This document shows positions 50,923-60,270 of a DNA stretch of 64,000 bases, piece after piece. The translations under genes and the position numbers were made by a program. Origin of the DNA: Janibacter endophyticus (GTDB lineage: Bacteria; Actinomycetota; Actinomycetes; Actinomycetales; Dermatophilaceae); NCBI RefSeq assembly GCF_016888335.1, contig NZ_JAFEJG010000004.1, positions 2,590,930 through 2,654,929 of the forward strand, given 5' to 3'. Position 1 is the first letter of the stretch. Each line of letters begins with the position of its first letter. The notes under the pieces are model-generated. The model saw nothing but the letters and a program-made list of their open reading frames with translations. It did no database searches and was not told where the DNA came from.

Positions 50923-52028
50923 GCCGACACCCCTTCCTTGACCGGGCTGGCTTCTCGAAGGGTCTTGGCCACGTGGGTCTGCTCCATGCGCTGGTCGACA
51001 CGCCGGATCACCTCGTAGGCGATGACGACGGCGAAGAGGATGACACCTTGGATGATGAAGACGAGCTGCGGTGCGACACCGGCCTGCAGCTGGAGGGCGT
51101 CAGAGGTCCGGTCGAGGTAGGCCCAGAGCAGCGCCGCGAAGGCGATGCCGACGGGGTGGTTGCGGCCGAGCAGGGCGATCCCGATGCCGATGAAGCCGAT
51201 GCCACCCTGGAAGTTCAGCCCGTAGGAGTGGTCGGCGCCGAAGAACGCCGGCATGCCGATGAGGCCGGCGACGGCACCGGAGGCGATCATCGCCCCGATG
51301 ACCATGCGCGGGACCTTGACGCCGCTGGCCACGGCCGCGGTCTCGGACTGTCCGGTCGCCCGCAGGTCGAAGCCGAAGCGGGTGCGGTTGAGGATGAACC
51401 AGTAGGCCAGGCCGACGACGATCGCGAGCAGGGCCAGGGTGTAGACCCGGTTGGCCGCCCCCGGGATGATCTGGAGGCCCTCGAGCTGGGAGCTCAGCGG
51501 GATCTCCGTGGTGCTGATCGTGTTGCCCCCCTCGGCGCGGGAGCCGACTTGCCGCAGGCCCCAGCCGACGAGACCGGCGGAGATCGCGTTGAGCATGATC
51601 GTCGAGATGACCTCGGAGACACCGCGCTTGACCTTGAGCCACGCGGCGATGCCGGCCCAGATGCCGCCGGCGAGCATGGCGACGAGGAGGGCGACGAGGA
51701 TGTTCAGCGGCCCTGGCAGCCAGCCGTTCCCGGCGAAGACCGCCGCGGCGAAGGTCGCGATGCGGTACTGGCCGTCGACACCGATGTTGAAGAGGTTCAT
51801 CTTGAAGCCGATGGCCACGGCGATCGCCGAGAGGTAGTAGACGGCACCGTTGTTGACGATGTTGACCACGGCACGGGCCCGCGGCGGCGTGAGCAGGGTC
51901 TCCCACACCTTGCCGACCGGGTCGCCGACGGCGAGCAGGATGAGCGAGGTGACGACGAAGGCGACGACGAGCGCCAGCACCGGAGCGGCCAGCGTCAGCA
52001 GGAGGCTGCGCGGGTTGAAGCGGCTCAT
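50919..52028 (-). CDS. Nucleoside ABC transporter permease 1
   Basis: 369-residue permease of the same family with about nine helices; KMNLFNIGVDGQYRIA and GIAAWLKVKRGVSEVISTIM (landmarks FNIGVDGQ and GVSEVISTIMLN) are the conserved loops. It overlaps the ATP-binding protein gene upstream and the second permease downstream by 4 bp each, giving an equimolar membrane complex. Confidence 0.9.
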   Translation of the reverse strand: MSRFNPRSLLLTLAAPVLALVVAFVVTSLILLAVGDPVGKVWETLLTPPRARAVVNIVNNGAVYYLSAIAVAIGFKMNLFNIGVDGQYRIATFAAAVFAGNGWLPGPLNILVALLVAMLAGGIWAGIAAWLKVKRGVSEVISTIMLNAISAGLVGWGLRQVGSRAEGGNTISTTEIPLSSQLEGLQIIPGAANRVYTLALLAIVVGLAYWFILNRTRFGFDLRATGQSETAAVASGVKVPRMVIGAMIASGAVAGLIGMPAFFGADHSYGLNFQGGIGFIGIGIALLGRNHPVGIAFAALLWAYLDRTSDALQLQAGVAPQLVFIIQGVILFAVVIAYEVIRRVDQRMEQTHVAKTLREASPVKEGVSA

Positions 52029-53575
52029 GCCTGGGTTCCTTCGCTGTGGTCGTTCCGCCCGGGGAGAGGCTCGGGGCCGGCCTCGGCGTCCGCGCCGGTC
52101 ATCGCGCTGCCGAGCTGCTGGCTCGTCACCTCGTCCGGGTCGAACTCGCCGGTGATCCGCCCGCGGAGGATGACCTTGATCGTGTCGGAGAGCCCGATGA
52201 GCTCCTCGAGGTCGGCGCTGATGAGCAGCACGGCGAGGCCCTCGCGCCGGGCCTCACGCATGAGGTCCCAGATGGCGGCCTGCGCGCCGACGTCCACGCC
52301 TCGGGTCGGGTGCGCCGCGATGAGCACCTTGGGGGCGTGGCTCATCTCGCGCCCGACGATGAGCTTCTGCTGGTTGCCGCCGGAGAGGGACCCGGCGGTG
52401 ACGTAGATGCTCGGGGTCCGCACGTCGTACTGCTCGACGATGCGCTCGGTGTCCTTGCGGGCGCCGGCGCCGTCGATGAGCTGCCCCTTGACGTTGGGCT
52501 TCTCGGTCTGGTGACCGAGCATCCGGTTCTCCCACAGCGGGGCGTCGAGGAGCAGGCCGTGGCGCTGCCGGTCCTCGGGGATGTACCCGACGCCCGCCTC
52601 GCGGATCTGGCGGACCCCCCAGTCGGAGATGTCGGTGTCCTCGAGCCAGACGGTGCCTGAGCTGGGCTCACGCATGCCCATGATGACCTCGACGAGCTCG
52701 GCCTGGCCGTTGCCCTCGACGCCCGCGATGCCGAGGACCTCACCCGCGTGGATCGTCAGCGAGACATCGCTCAGCAGGTCGCGTCCGGCGCCGGCCGCGC
52801 CGGCGAGTTTGACCCCCTCGACCCGCAGGACGGGTCGGTCGGTGACAGTGGACTCCTCGGTCTGGGGGGTCGGGAGCTCGGAGCCGACCATGAGCTCGGC
52901 GAGCTGACGGGCGTTGACGTCCTGCGGGAGCACCGTGTCGACGGTCGTGCCCCGGCGGATCACCGTGACGGCATCGGCGACGGAGAGCACCTCGTCGAGC
53001 TTGTGCGAGATGAAGAGGACGGTCAGGCCCTCGGCCTTGAGCTCGCGCAGGTTGTCGAAGAGCTCGTCGACCTCCTGCGGCACGAGGACGGCCGTCGGCT
53101 CGTCGAGGATGATGATCTTGGCGCCGCGGTAGAGGACCTTGAGGATCTCGACCCGCTGGCGGGCGCCGACGCCGAGCTCGCCGACGAGCGAGTCCGGGTC
53201 GATGTCGAGGCCGTAGGCCGAGGAGATCCGGCGGATCTCCTCGCGCGCCTTGCCCCCGATGCCGTGCAGCCCCTCGGCGCCCAGGACGACGTTCTCGAGC
53301 ACGGTGAGGTTGTCCGCGAGCATGAAGTGCTGGAAGACCATGCCGACGCCGTGCTTGATGGCATCGCTGGGGGTCTTGAGGTCGACCCGCTCCCCGTTGA
53401 TCTCGATCGTGCCCTCGTCGGGGCGCTGGACCCCGTAGAGGATCTTCATCAGCGTCGACTTGCCCGCGCCGTTCTCGCCGACGATGGCGTGCACGGTGCC
53501 GCGGGCGACCTCGAAGGTCACGTCGTGGTTGGCGATGACGCCGGGGAATCGCTTGGTGATGCCCTCGAGGCGCAC
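52025..53575 (-). CDS. Nucleoside ABC transporter ATP-binding protein (two ATPase domains)
   Basis: 516 residues with two fused ATPase domains. The first has VGENGAGKSTLMKIL (Walker A), LGVGARQRVEILKVL (signature) and IIILDEPTAVL (Walker B). The second has IAGVEGNGQAELVEV, a degenerate Walker A, and SGGNQQKLIVGREM with VLIAAHPTRGVDV. This matches the NupA/RbsA arrangement. The start is uncertain. The GTG at 53575 has no ribosome site, while an in-frame ATC at 53630-53632 with GAGGAG 6 nt upstream would add MSTAATQ-like residues. Confidence 0.9.
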   Translation of the reverse strand: MRLEGITKRFPGVIANHDVTFEVARGTVHAIVGENGAGKSTLMKILYGVQRPDEGTIEINGERVDLKTPSDAIKHGVGMVFQHFMLADNLTVLENVVLGAEGLHGIGGKAREEIRRISSAYGLDIDPDSLVGELGVGARQRVEILKVLYRGAKIIILDEPTAVLVPQEVDELFDNLRELKAEGLTVLFISHKLDEVLSVADAVTVIRRGTTVDTVLPQDVNARQLAELMVGSELPTPQTEESTVTDRPVLRVEGVKLAGAAGAGRDLLSDVSLTIHAGEVLGIAGVEGNGQAELVEVIMGMREPSSGTVWLEDTDISDWGVRQIREAGVGYIPEDRQRHGLLLDAPLWENRMLGHQTEKPNVKGQLIDGAGARKDTERIVEQYDVRTPSIYVTAGSLSGGNQQKLIVGREMSHAPKVLIAAHPTRGVDVGAQAAIWDLMREARREGLAVLLISADLEELIGLSDTIKVILRGRITGEFDPDEVTSQQLGSAMTGADAEAGPEPLPGRNDHSEGTQA

Positions 53576-53667
53576 GGCGGTCGCGCCCGGGTGGGCTGCC
53601 GTGCCGGCCTGCTGCGTGGCTGCGGTGCTGATGGCGGTCTCCTCGTCATCGAGGCTGCGGGCGGGAC

Positions 53668-53686
53668 GGGTCGTCAGGGACGACCC
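53668..53686 (-). terminator. Hairpin between the BMP lipoprotein gene and the transporter genes
   Basis: GGGTCGTC and GACGACCC pair over 8 bp with a 3-nt loop. Placed after the binding-protein gene, it could stop most transcripts there, so the binding protein is made in excess. Confidence 0.45.
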
Positions 53687-53767
53687 GGGGGCTCAGGGTA
53701 TCTCCCTGGACGACCGGGAGCCCGGCCGACGCGCATCGCGTGACCGGGCCCCAGGCGTCCTGCGAGA

Positions 53768-54811
53768 TCAGCTGGACGGGACGGTGATCTTACCGTCGAT
53801 GATCTGCTGCTTGTACTCGTCGAGCTTGGTCTTGATGTCGTCGACCTTGCCGCCGGTGGTCGCGTAGTCGACGCCGCCGGACTTGAGGTCGAAGGACTGC
53901 ACGCCGCTCAGCGGCTCGCCGTCGACCGAGGCCTTGGCCATGTCGAAGATCGCGACGTCGACGTTCTTGACCATGGAGGTGAGGATGACGTCACGGACGT
54001 CCTCCTCGGCGGTGAGCGCCTGGTCGGAGTCGACACCGATCGCGAGCTTCTTCGCGGCCTTGGCCGCCTGGAAGACACCGGAGCCCGAGCCACCAGCGGC
54101 GTGGTAGACCACGTCGGCACCCTGGTCGTACATGCCCTCGGCCGCGGTCTTGCCCTTGGCCGGGTCGGCGAAGCCGGAGCCGTTGTCGGCGAGGTACTTG
54201 ACCTCGACGGTGGCGTCAGGGTTGACCTCCTTGGCGCCGGCCTCGAAGCCCTTCTCGAACTTGTTGATGAGCGGGGTGTCCATGCCACCGACGAAGCCGA
54301 GCTTGCCGCTCTTGGACTTCAGGGCCGCGGCCGCACCGACGAGGAAGGAGCCCTCCTCCTCGGCGAAGACGAGCTGGGCGATGTTGTCGCCCTCGGAGGC
54401 CGGCGACGCGTCGTCGACGACACCGAAGTTCACGTCCGGGTTGGCCTTGGCGGCGTTGCCGACCGCGGTCGCGTAGATGAAGCCGACGCCGACGATGTCG
54501 GTGCAGCCGCCGTCGACGAGCGCGTTGAGGCGGTCCTCGCGGGCTGCGTCGTTCTCCTCCTGGCTGGCCTCGGCCTCGGCCGAGTCGATGCCGAGCTCGG
54601 ACTTCGCCTTGTCGAGGCCCTTGGCCGCCGAGTCGTTGAAGGACTGGTCGCCGCGGCCACCCACGTCGTAGGCCAGGCAGAACTTCACGTCGCTGGCGTT
54701 GTCGCCTCCGCCGGAGGTCGCGTCCGAGTCGGCGTCGGAGCCGCCGCAGGCGGCGAGGGACAGGGCGGCCACCGACGACATCGCGGCGACCTTGATCAGG
54801 GAGTGGCGCAC
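53768..54811 (-). CDS. BMP-family nucleoside-binding lipoprotein
   Basis: 347-residue substrate-binding protein. Signal peptide with lipobox SLAACGGS, then an acidic/Gly linker, then the BMP domain: AYDVGGRGDQSFNDSAAKGL, VGVGFIYATAVGNAAKANPD, FAEEEGSFLVGAAAAL and VYHAAGGSGSGVF. It delivers nucleosides to the ABC transporter encoded downstream. The GTG at 54811 is chosen because AAGGAG lies 6 nt upstream; an in-frame TTG 15 bp earlier has no ribosome site. Confidence 0.93.
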   Translation of the reverse strand: MRHSLIKVAAMSSVAALSLAACGGSDADSDATSGGGDNASDVKFCLAYDVGGRGDQSFNDSAAKGLDKAKSELGIDSAEAEASQEENDAAREDRLNALVDGGCTDIVGVGFIYATAVGNAAKANPDVNFGVVDDASPASEGDNIAQLVFAEEEGSFLVGAAAALKSKSGKLGFVGGMDTPLINKFEKGFEAGAKEVNPDATVEVKYLADNGSGFADPAKGKTAAEGMYDQGADVVYHAAGGSGSGVFQAAKAAKKLAIGVDSDQALTAEEDVRDVILTSMVKNVDVAIFDMAKASVDGEPLSGVQSFDLKSGGVDYATTGGKVDDIKTKLDEYKQQIIDGKITVPSS

Positions 54812-54963
54812 GGTGCTCTCCTTCAATTGGGCGTGTGCAGGTGGCCGGCAGGGGTCGGCCCTTCGATCAATGCTAGGCCCGGCGGTCTCGTGCCTTGACC
54901 GTTCCCGCGGATCTCCCCGGGGTTGTTACCGAGTCGCGACGCTGCCGTGACCGGTCGGTGCCA

Positions 54964-54997
54964 CCCCTTCGCCGGTACCGAGGGGGGTACGAAGGGG
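54964..54997. terminator. Inverted pair of the CGAAGGGG word after the amidohydrolase
   Basis: CCCCTTCG (54964-54971) and CGAAGGGG (54990-54997) around an 18-nt loop, placed between the amidohydrolase stop and the BMP lipoprotein promoter region. Confidence 0.5.
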
Positions 54998-54999
54998 GG

Positions 55000-56199
55000 T
55001 CAGCTCGGGTCGTCGACCCGGGTCCACTCCCCCGCGGCGGCCAGGGTGAGCAGCAGGGTGCCGGCACGCACGGCGCCCTCGTCGACGACGAGGTCGCCCT
55101 GGTGGAGGTCGTAGGTCGTCCCTCCGGGGGTCCTCGTCCCGAGGCGGGCCATGGCCCCGCTGCTCTCCTGGATGAGCCAGCCGAAGTCCTCGCCGCCGAG
55201 CGACTGCGGGGTCGGCACCGGTGCGAGGTGGGCGGTGAGCGCGGCCCGACCGAGGGCGGCGACGGCCTTGGGGTCGTTGACGACGGGCGGAACGCCGCGG
55301 ACGTACTCGACGCGTGCGCGCACGCCGTAGGGCTCGACGACCTCGTGGACGATCTCGGTGAGGAAGGACTCCATGTCGTCCCAGACGGAGACGTCGAGCA
55401 TCCGGATCGTGCCCTCGGCGCGGCCGGTCGAGGGGATGACGTTGGCGGCGCCGCCGGCCTGGATCTGCCCCCAGACGAGGGCGACGCCGGAGCGGGGGTC
55501 CATCCGGCGGGAGAGGATCGCGGGCACCTCGGTGACGACCTTGGCGAGCGCGAAGGTGAGGTCCTCGGTGAGGTGGGGGCGGGAGGTGTGGCCGCCTCGG
55601 CCGCCGACGGTGATGACGACGCGGTCGGCGGCGGCGGTGAGCGGACCCTCCTTGAGCCCGATGCTGCCGACGTCGATCGAGGGGTCGCAGTGGACGGCGT
55701 AGGCGACGTCGACGTCGCGCATGACCCCGAGCTCGACGAGCTTCTCCGCGCCGCCGGGCATCGACTCCTCGGCGGGCTGGAAGACGAGGCGGACGCCGAC
55801 GCCGCGCTCGGCGAGGTCGTCGGCGACGGTGGACAGGGCCAGGCCCGCGCCGAGCAGGACGGCGGTGTGGACGTCGTGGCCGCAGGCGTGGCACACGCCC
55901 TCGACCGTCGAGGACCAGTCGAGGCCGGTGCGCTCACGGATCGGCAGGGCGTCGATGTCGCCGCGCAGCGCGACCCGCCGGCGGGGCTGCTCGGCCCCGA
56001 GGTCGACGACGAGGCCGGTCTCGCCGACGTCAGTGGGGGTCAGGCCGGCGGCGACGATCCGCTCGCGGATCCGCTGGGTCGTCCGGTGCTCGGCGAAGCC
56101 CAGCTCGGGGTGCGCGTGGAGATCGCGGCGGAAGGCGATGAGCTCCGGGACGAGGTCGTCGACGACGCGCAGGAGCGTCGGGGCGAGGGGAGCTGTCAT
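55000..56199 (-). CDS. M20-family amidohydrolase
   Basis: 399-residue dinuclear zinc hydrolase related to hippurate and N-acyl-amino-acid hydrolases. LHAHPELGFAEHRTT, ALRGDIDALPI, CHACGHDVHTA (zinc His), QPAEESMPGG (catalytic Glu) and a late SLGGEDFGW give the metal site; a Cys in CHACGHD is typical of the amidohydrolase branch. The dimerisation domain is present. It lies upstream of the BMP lipoprotein gene, in the same direction. The substrate is unknown. Confidence 0.9.
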   Translation of the reverse strand: MTAPLAPTLLRVVDDLVPELIAFRRDLHAHPELGFAEHRTTQRIRERIVAAGLTPTDVGETGLVVDLGAEQPRRRVALRGDIDALPIRERTGLDWSSTVEGVCHACGHDVHTAVLLGAGLALSTVADDLAERGVGVRLVFQPAEESMPGGAEKLVELGVMRDVDVAYAVHCDPSIDVGSIGLKEGPLTAAADRVVITVGGRGGHTSRPHLTEDLTFALAKVVTEVPAILSRRMDPRSGVALVWGQIQAGGAANVIPSTGRAEGTIRMLDVSVWDDMESFLTEIVHEVVEPYGVRARVEYVRGVPPVVNDPKAVAALGRAALTAHLAPVPTPQSLGGEDFGWLIQESSGAMARLGTRTPGGTTYDLHQGDLVVDEGAVRAGTLLLTLAAAGEWTRVDDPS

Positions 56200-56244
56200 G
56201 TCAACGTCGCACTCTACTCCGGGGCCCTGGCGCGGCGACCGGGG

Positions 56245-57366
56245 TCACACGAGCTCGGTACGGCCCGCGGCCTTGAGCGCCTCGACGACCCGCTTGACGT
56301 CCTGGGCGCGCTCGGCCGTCGTCACGAGGAGGGCGTCGTCGGTCTCGACGACGACGATGCCCTCGACGCCGACGAGGGCGACGAGCCGGCCGGACTCGCT
56401 GACGACGAGCCCGCTCGAGTCGACGGCCTGGACCTGCTCCTCGTCGCCGACGACGATGACGCCGTCCTCGTCACCGGGCAGCAGCCCCGCCAGCGACCTG
56501 AAGTCGCCGATGTCGTCCCAGCCGAAGGTCCCCGGCACGACGGCGACGAGGCCCTCGTCGGCGGCCGGCTCGGCCAGCGCGTGGTCGATGGCGATCTTCT
56601 CCAGCGTCGGCCAGATCTCGTCGTGCCGCTCGGGCGCGCGGGCCAGCAGGCGCGCGCCGTCGGCGAGCGCGGGATGCCAGCGAGCGAGCAGGTCGAGCAG
56701 CGTGGTCGCCCGCACGACGAACATCCCGGCGTTCCACCGGAACTCCCCGGTCGCGAGGTAGCTCGCGGCGCGGCGGGCGTCGGGCTTCTCGACGAACTGC
56801 CGCACCCGGCAGGCGGTCCGGAAGCCGGGGAGCCCTCGCCCGGTCTGGATGTACCCGAAGCCGGTCGACGGGAAGGTCGGCTCGATGCCGATGGTCACGA
56901 GGAAGCCCTGCCGGGCGACGTCGACGGCCTCGGTGACCGCCGCGCGGAAGGCCTCGCTGCCGGTGACGACGTGGTCGGCGGCGAAGGACCCCAGCACCGC
57001 ATCGGGGTCGCGGGCCTCGAGCACCGCCGCGGCCCAGGCGATCGCCGCCATGGAGTCCCGGGGGCTGGGCTCGGCGAGCAGGTGGTCGGAGGGCAGACCG
57101 GGCAGCTGCTCCCGGACTGCGGCGGCGTGCGCCTCGCCCGTGACGACGACGACCTGGTCGCCGGCGAGCGGGCGGAGCCGGTCGACGGTCGCCTGGATGA
57201 GGGTGCGGCCGCTGCCGGTGAGGTCGTGGAGGAACTTCGGCGACGTGGCCCGGGACACCGGCCACAGCCGGGTCCCCGCTCCCCCGGCGGGCACGACCGC
57301 CCAGAAGCCCGGGATCACCCCTTCGTCCGTGCCGTCGCCCGTTGCCGCCGAGGTCTCGCCGCTCAT
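56245..57366 (-). CDS. manC: Mannose-1-phosphate guanylyltransferase
   Basis: 373 residues making GDP-mannose. VVPAGGAGTRLWPVSR is the nucleotidyltransferase signature; FAADHVV, GFGYIQTG, FVEKPDA and EFRWNAGMFV are the family motifs. No isomerase domain is fused. GDP-mannose supplies the adjacent mannosyltransferase-like GT4. TACGGT lies 7 nt before the ATG. A GAA GGG GTG codon run at 57320 forms the dispersed octamer with a less common Glu codon. Confidence 0.93.
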   Translation of the reverse strand: MSGETSAATGDGTDEGVIPGFWAVVPAGGAGTRLWPVSRATSPKFLHDLTGSGRTLIQATVDRLRPLAGDQVVVVTGEAHAAAVREQLPGLPSDHLLAEPSPRDSMAAIAWAAAVLEARDPDAVLGSFAADHVVTGSEAFRAAVTEAVDVARQGFLVTIGIEPTFPSTGFGYIQTGRGLPGFRTACRVRQFVEKPDARRAASYLATGEFRWNAGMFVVRATTLLDLLARWHPALADGARLLARAPERHDEIWPTLEKIAIDHALAEPAADEGLVAVVPGTFGWDDIGDFRSLAGLLPGDEDGVIVVGDEEQVQAVDSSGLVVSESGRLVALVGVEGIVVVETDDALLVTTAERAQDVKRVVEALKAAGRTELV

Positions 57367-57373
57367 GCCCAGG

Positions 57374-57379
57374 ACCGTA
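57374..57379 (-). promoter_or_regulatory. -10 box TACGGT, leaderless promoter of manC
   Basis: TACGGT on the minus strand, 7 nt before ATG 57366. Confidence 0.55.
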
Positions 57380-57398
57380 CCTGGCAGGACGACCGGGC

Positions 57399-58565
57399 TC
57401 AGGCGACGCGGCCGGTGAGCACGCGGTCGTAGTGGTCGACGAGCTGTCCGGTGAGGGCGGCCCACGACCGGCCGGCGACGCGCTGGGCACCGGCGCGCCC
57501 CATGGCGTCCCGCAGCGACGGGTCCACCGCGAGACGACGTGCGTGCTCGAGGAGCGAGCCGGGCAGCGTCGGGTCGTAGTGGTACCCGGTCTCGCCGTGC
57601 ATGACGAGGTCGAGGGGTCCACCGGCGCCGGGCGCCACGACGGGCAGCCCGGTCGCGGCCGCCTCCTGGAGCGTCTGGCCGAAGGTCTCCTTGGTGCCCG
57701 TGTGGACGAAGAGGTCGAAGGCGGCGTAGGCACGGGCCAGTGCGTCGCCCGTGAGCGGACCGAGGAAGGCGGGCGGCAGGTTCGGTCGCCGGCCGCTCGA
57801 GGCGACGGCCTCGGAGAGCCGCGCGCCGAGCTCGTTGCGGCTCGGGCCCTCCCCGACGAGGACGAGCCGCGTGCCGGGCAGCTGGGCGATCTCGACGAGC
57901 CGGTGCAGCTCCTTCTCCGGGGCCAGCCGGCCGACGTAGCCGAGGAGCACCTCGCCCTCGGGGGCCAGCGCGCGGCGCAGTGCGAGGGTGCCCTCCTCGT
58001 CTCGCCGGCGAGGGTTGAAGAGGCGGGTGTCGACCCCTCTCCCCCACAGCCCGGTGCGCGGGACGCCGTGGGCCCGTAGCTCGTCGAGCGTCGGCTGTGA
58101 GGGTGCCAGGGTGAGGTCGGCCCGCTCGTGGAGGTTGCGGATCCACCGCCAGGTGAGCGCCTCGGCGCCGCGTCCGAGCGCCCCCGGCCCGTGCTGCTGC
58201 ACGTAGGAGGGCATGTCGGTCTGGTAGATCGCCACGGTCGGGACGTCCGCGGTCACGGCCTCCCGGACACCGCGGGCACCGACGAGGAAGGGCGAGGCGA
58301 GGTGGACGACGTCGGGCCGGAAGTCGCGCACCGCCCGCCGCAGCTCGCGCGTCGGCAGCCCGGCCCGGAAGCCGCGCACGGTCATGCCCGGCAGTCGTCG
58401 GACGGGTTGCCCGGCGAACCAGGACGGTCCGGGGCCGGGGGCGATGATCATCGCCTCGTGCCCCTGCTCGGCCAGCTCCTCGGTGACCCGGCACACGCTC
58501 GTGGTCACGCCGTTGAGACTCGGCAGGAAGGACTCGGTCGCGATGGCAACTCTCACGACGCCCAC
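57399..58565 (-). CDS. GT4-family glycosyltransferase, mannosyltransferase type
   Basis: 388-residue GT-B enzyme. ATESFLPSLNGVTTSVCRVTEEL is the N-terminal acceptor region, LGYVGRLAPEKELHRLVEI the phosphate-binding part, and GTKETFGQTLQEAAATGLPVV the donor-binding EX7E motif. It is close to the GDP-mannose-dependent alpha-mannosyltransferases (MgtA/PimB-like) of actinobacterial lipoglycan synthesis, and manC lies next to it. Start is GTG at 58565 or 58556; neither has a clear ribosome site. Confidence 0.87.
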   Translation of the reverse strand: MGVVRVAIATESFLPSLNGVTTSVCRVTEELAEQGHEAMIIAPGPGPSWFAGQPVRRLPGMTVRGFRAGLPTRELRRAVRDFRPDVVHLASPFLVGARGVREAVTADVPTVAIYQTDMPSYVQQHGPGALGRGAEALTWRWIRNLHERADLTLAPSQPTLDELRAHGVPRTGLWGRGVDTRLFNPRRRDEEGTLALRRALAPEGEVLLGYVGRLAPEKELHRLVEIAQLPGTRLVLVGEGPSRNELGARLSEAVASSGRRPNLPPAFLGPLTGDALARAYAAFDLFVHTGTKETFGQTLQEAAATGLPVVAPGAGGPLDLVMHGETGYHYDPTLPGSLLEHARRLAVDPSLRDAMGRAGAQRVAGRSWAALTGQLVDHYDRVLTGRVA

Positions 58566-58670
58566 CGTCGCGTCACCGGTGCGTCATCCGGTGACGAAGG
58601 GGGTGGTGCCGGGTGACGCGTGGGTGACACCTTGGTGCCCCCGCCGGGCGTCGGGGTGGCGAGCTCTTCC

Positions 58671-59183
58671 TCAGCCGGCGAGCTCGAAGGCCCGCAGCGG
58701 CCGCCAGACCTCGTCGTCCCCGTGGACGTAGAGGTGGATGTCCCCGACCGTGAAGGCCGCCTCGAAGTGCTCGAGCCCGGCGAAGGCCTGGTCCAGGTTG
58801 GCCTCCGGCACGGCGTGGGCGACGGTCACGTGCGGGTGGTAGGGGAACTCGAGCTCGCGGTGCACCGGTCCGCTGCGCACGGCCTGCTCGAGCAGCTCGC
58901 ACCACGGGATGCCGGCGGCGACCTGGACGAAGACGACGGGGCTGATCGGCCGGAACGTGCCGGTCCCGCGCAGCAGCATGTCGAAGGGGGCGAAGCGTGC
59001 CCCGACGAGCTCGAGGTGGGCCTCGAAGGCGGGCAGGTCGGCGTCCTCGATGACGGTCGGCGGCAGCAGCGTGACGTGCGGTGGGATGGCGTGCGCCTGC
59101 GGGTCGCCGTACCCCTCTCTGCACAGCTGGAGCTCGTCCCCCCAGGGCGAGGGGATGGCGATCGAGACGCCGTAGGTCGCCAT
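58671..59183 (-). CDS. 2'-5' RNA ligase family protein
   Basis: 170 residues of the 2H phosphoesterase superfamily, with both HxT motifs: PPHVTLLPP near residue 34 and PYHPHVTVAH near residue 115. Members hydrolyse or join 2'-5' or cyclic phosphodiester bonds. It is encoded 6 bp downstream of trpS in the same direction... reading order on the minus strand is trpS after this gene's start at 59183 is passed, so the genes may be co-transcribed from trpS. Function within RNA metabolism is inferred. Confidence 0.85.
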   Translation of the reverse strand: MATYGVSIAIPSPWGDELQLCREGYGDPQAHAIPPHVTLLPPTVIEDADLPAFEAHLELVGARFAPFDMLLRGTGTFRPISPVVFVQVAAGIPWCELLEQAVRSGPVHRELEFPYHPHVTVAHAVPEANLDQAFAGLEHFEAAFTVGDIHLYVHGDDEVWRPLRAFELAG

Positions 59184-59189
59184 GACCGC

Positions 59190-60215
59190 TCAGAACCCTC
59201 CGGCCGGGGGCAGGACCCCGACGGCGTCGTAGACGGCGTTGCGGGTCTGGCTGGCGACCTCGGTGGCTCGCTCGGCACCCGTGGCGAGGATCCGGTCGAG
59301 CTCGGCCGGGTCGTCCATGAGCTCGGCCATGCGGACCTGGAAGGGCTCGACGGCGGCGACGACGACCTCGGCGACGTCCTTCTTGAGGTCGCCGTAGCCG
59401 CGGCCGGCGTACTCGGCGACGAGCTCGTCGACCGGGCGTCTTGAGAGCGCGGAGTGGATGGTCAGCAGGTTGGAGACGCCGGGCTTGGCCTCGGGGTCGA
59501 AGCGGATCTCGGCGTCGGTGTCGGTGACGGCGGAGCGCAGCTTCTTCGCCAGGCGGGACGGCTCGTCGCTGAGGAGCAGCAGGCCCTTGTCGCTCGACGT
59601 GGAGCCGGACATCTTCTGCGCCGGCTCCTGGAGGTCCATGATCCGCGCCGACTCCTTGAGGATGTACGGCTCGGGCACGACGAAGGTCTCGCCGAAGCGG
59701 GTGTTGAAGCGGGTGGCGAGGTCGCGGGTGATCTCGAGGTGCTGGCGCTGGTCGTCGCCGACGGGCACGTACTCCGGCCGGTAGAGGAGGATGTCGCTGG
59801 CCATGAGGATCGGGTAGTAGAAGAGCCCGACGTTGGCGTTCTGCCCCTTGGCGGTCTTGTCCTTGAACTGCGTCATCCGGTTCATCTCGCCGAACGCCGT
59901 CTGGCAGGACAGGATCCACGCCACCTCGGTGTGCTCCCGGACATGGCTCTGGCAGAAGACGGCCGAGCGCTCGGGGTCGACCCCTCCGGCGATGAACTGC
60001 GCGGCGGTGATCCGGGTGCGCCGGCGGATGACCTCGGGGTCGGTCGGCACGGTCTGCGCGTGCAGGTCGGCGACGAAGTAGAAGGCGTCGGTGCGCTCCT
60101 GGAGCTCGACCCAGTTGATCAGCGCACCGATGTAGTTGCCCAGGTGCAGCGAGTCGCTCGTCGGCTGCATCCCCGAGAGGGAGCGCGGCTGGGTGGCAGG
60201 GGTGTGCTCGGGCAT
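59190..60215 (-). CDS. trpS: Tryptophanyl-tRNA synthetase
   Basis: 341 residues, class I synthetase. The HIGH-like motif is in PTSDSLHLGNYIGA, the KMSKS-like motif is AQKMSGSTSSDKG, and SCQTAFGEMNRMTQFKDK is the Trp/ATP-binding region. The start at 60215 gives the usual length; an ATG pair 12 bp upstream (60227) is also possible. It is divergent from galK and is followed at 6 bp by the 2'-5' RNA ligase gene. Confidence 0.94.
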   Translation of the reverse strand: MPEHTPATQPRSLSGMQPTSDSLHLGNYIGALINWVELQERTDAFYFVADLHAQTVPTDPEVIRRRTRITAAQFIAGGVDPERSAVFCQSHVREHTEVAWILSCQTAFGEMNRMTQFKDKTAKGQNANVGLFYYPILMASDILLYRPEYVPVGDDQRQHLEITRDLATRFNTRFGETFVVPEPYILKESARIMDLQEPAQKMSGSTSSDKGLLLLSDEPSRLAKKLRSAVTDTDAEIRFDPEAKPGVSNLLTIHSALSRRPVDELVAEYAGRGYGDLKKDVAEVVVAAVEPFQVRMAELMDDPAELDRILATGAERATEVASQTRNAVYDAVGVLPPAGGF

Positions 60216-60270
60216 GGGCCCCATCATGTCAGGGGCTCCCCCGGTGCCGACGCGCGTGGTCGCTCGTCGG

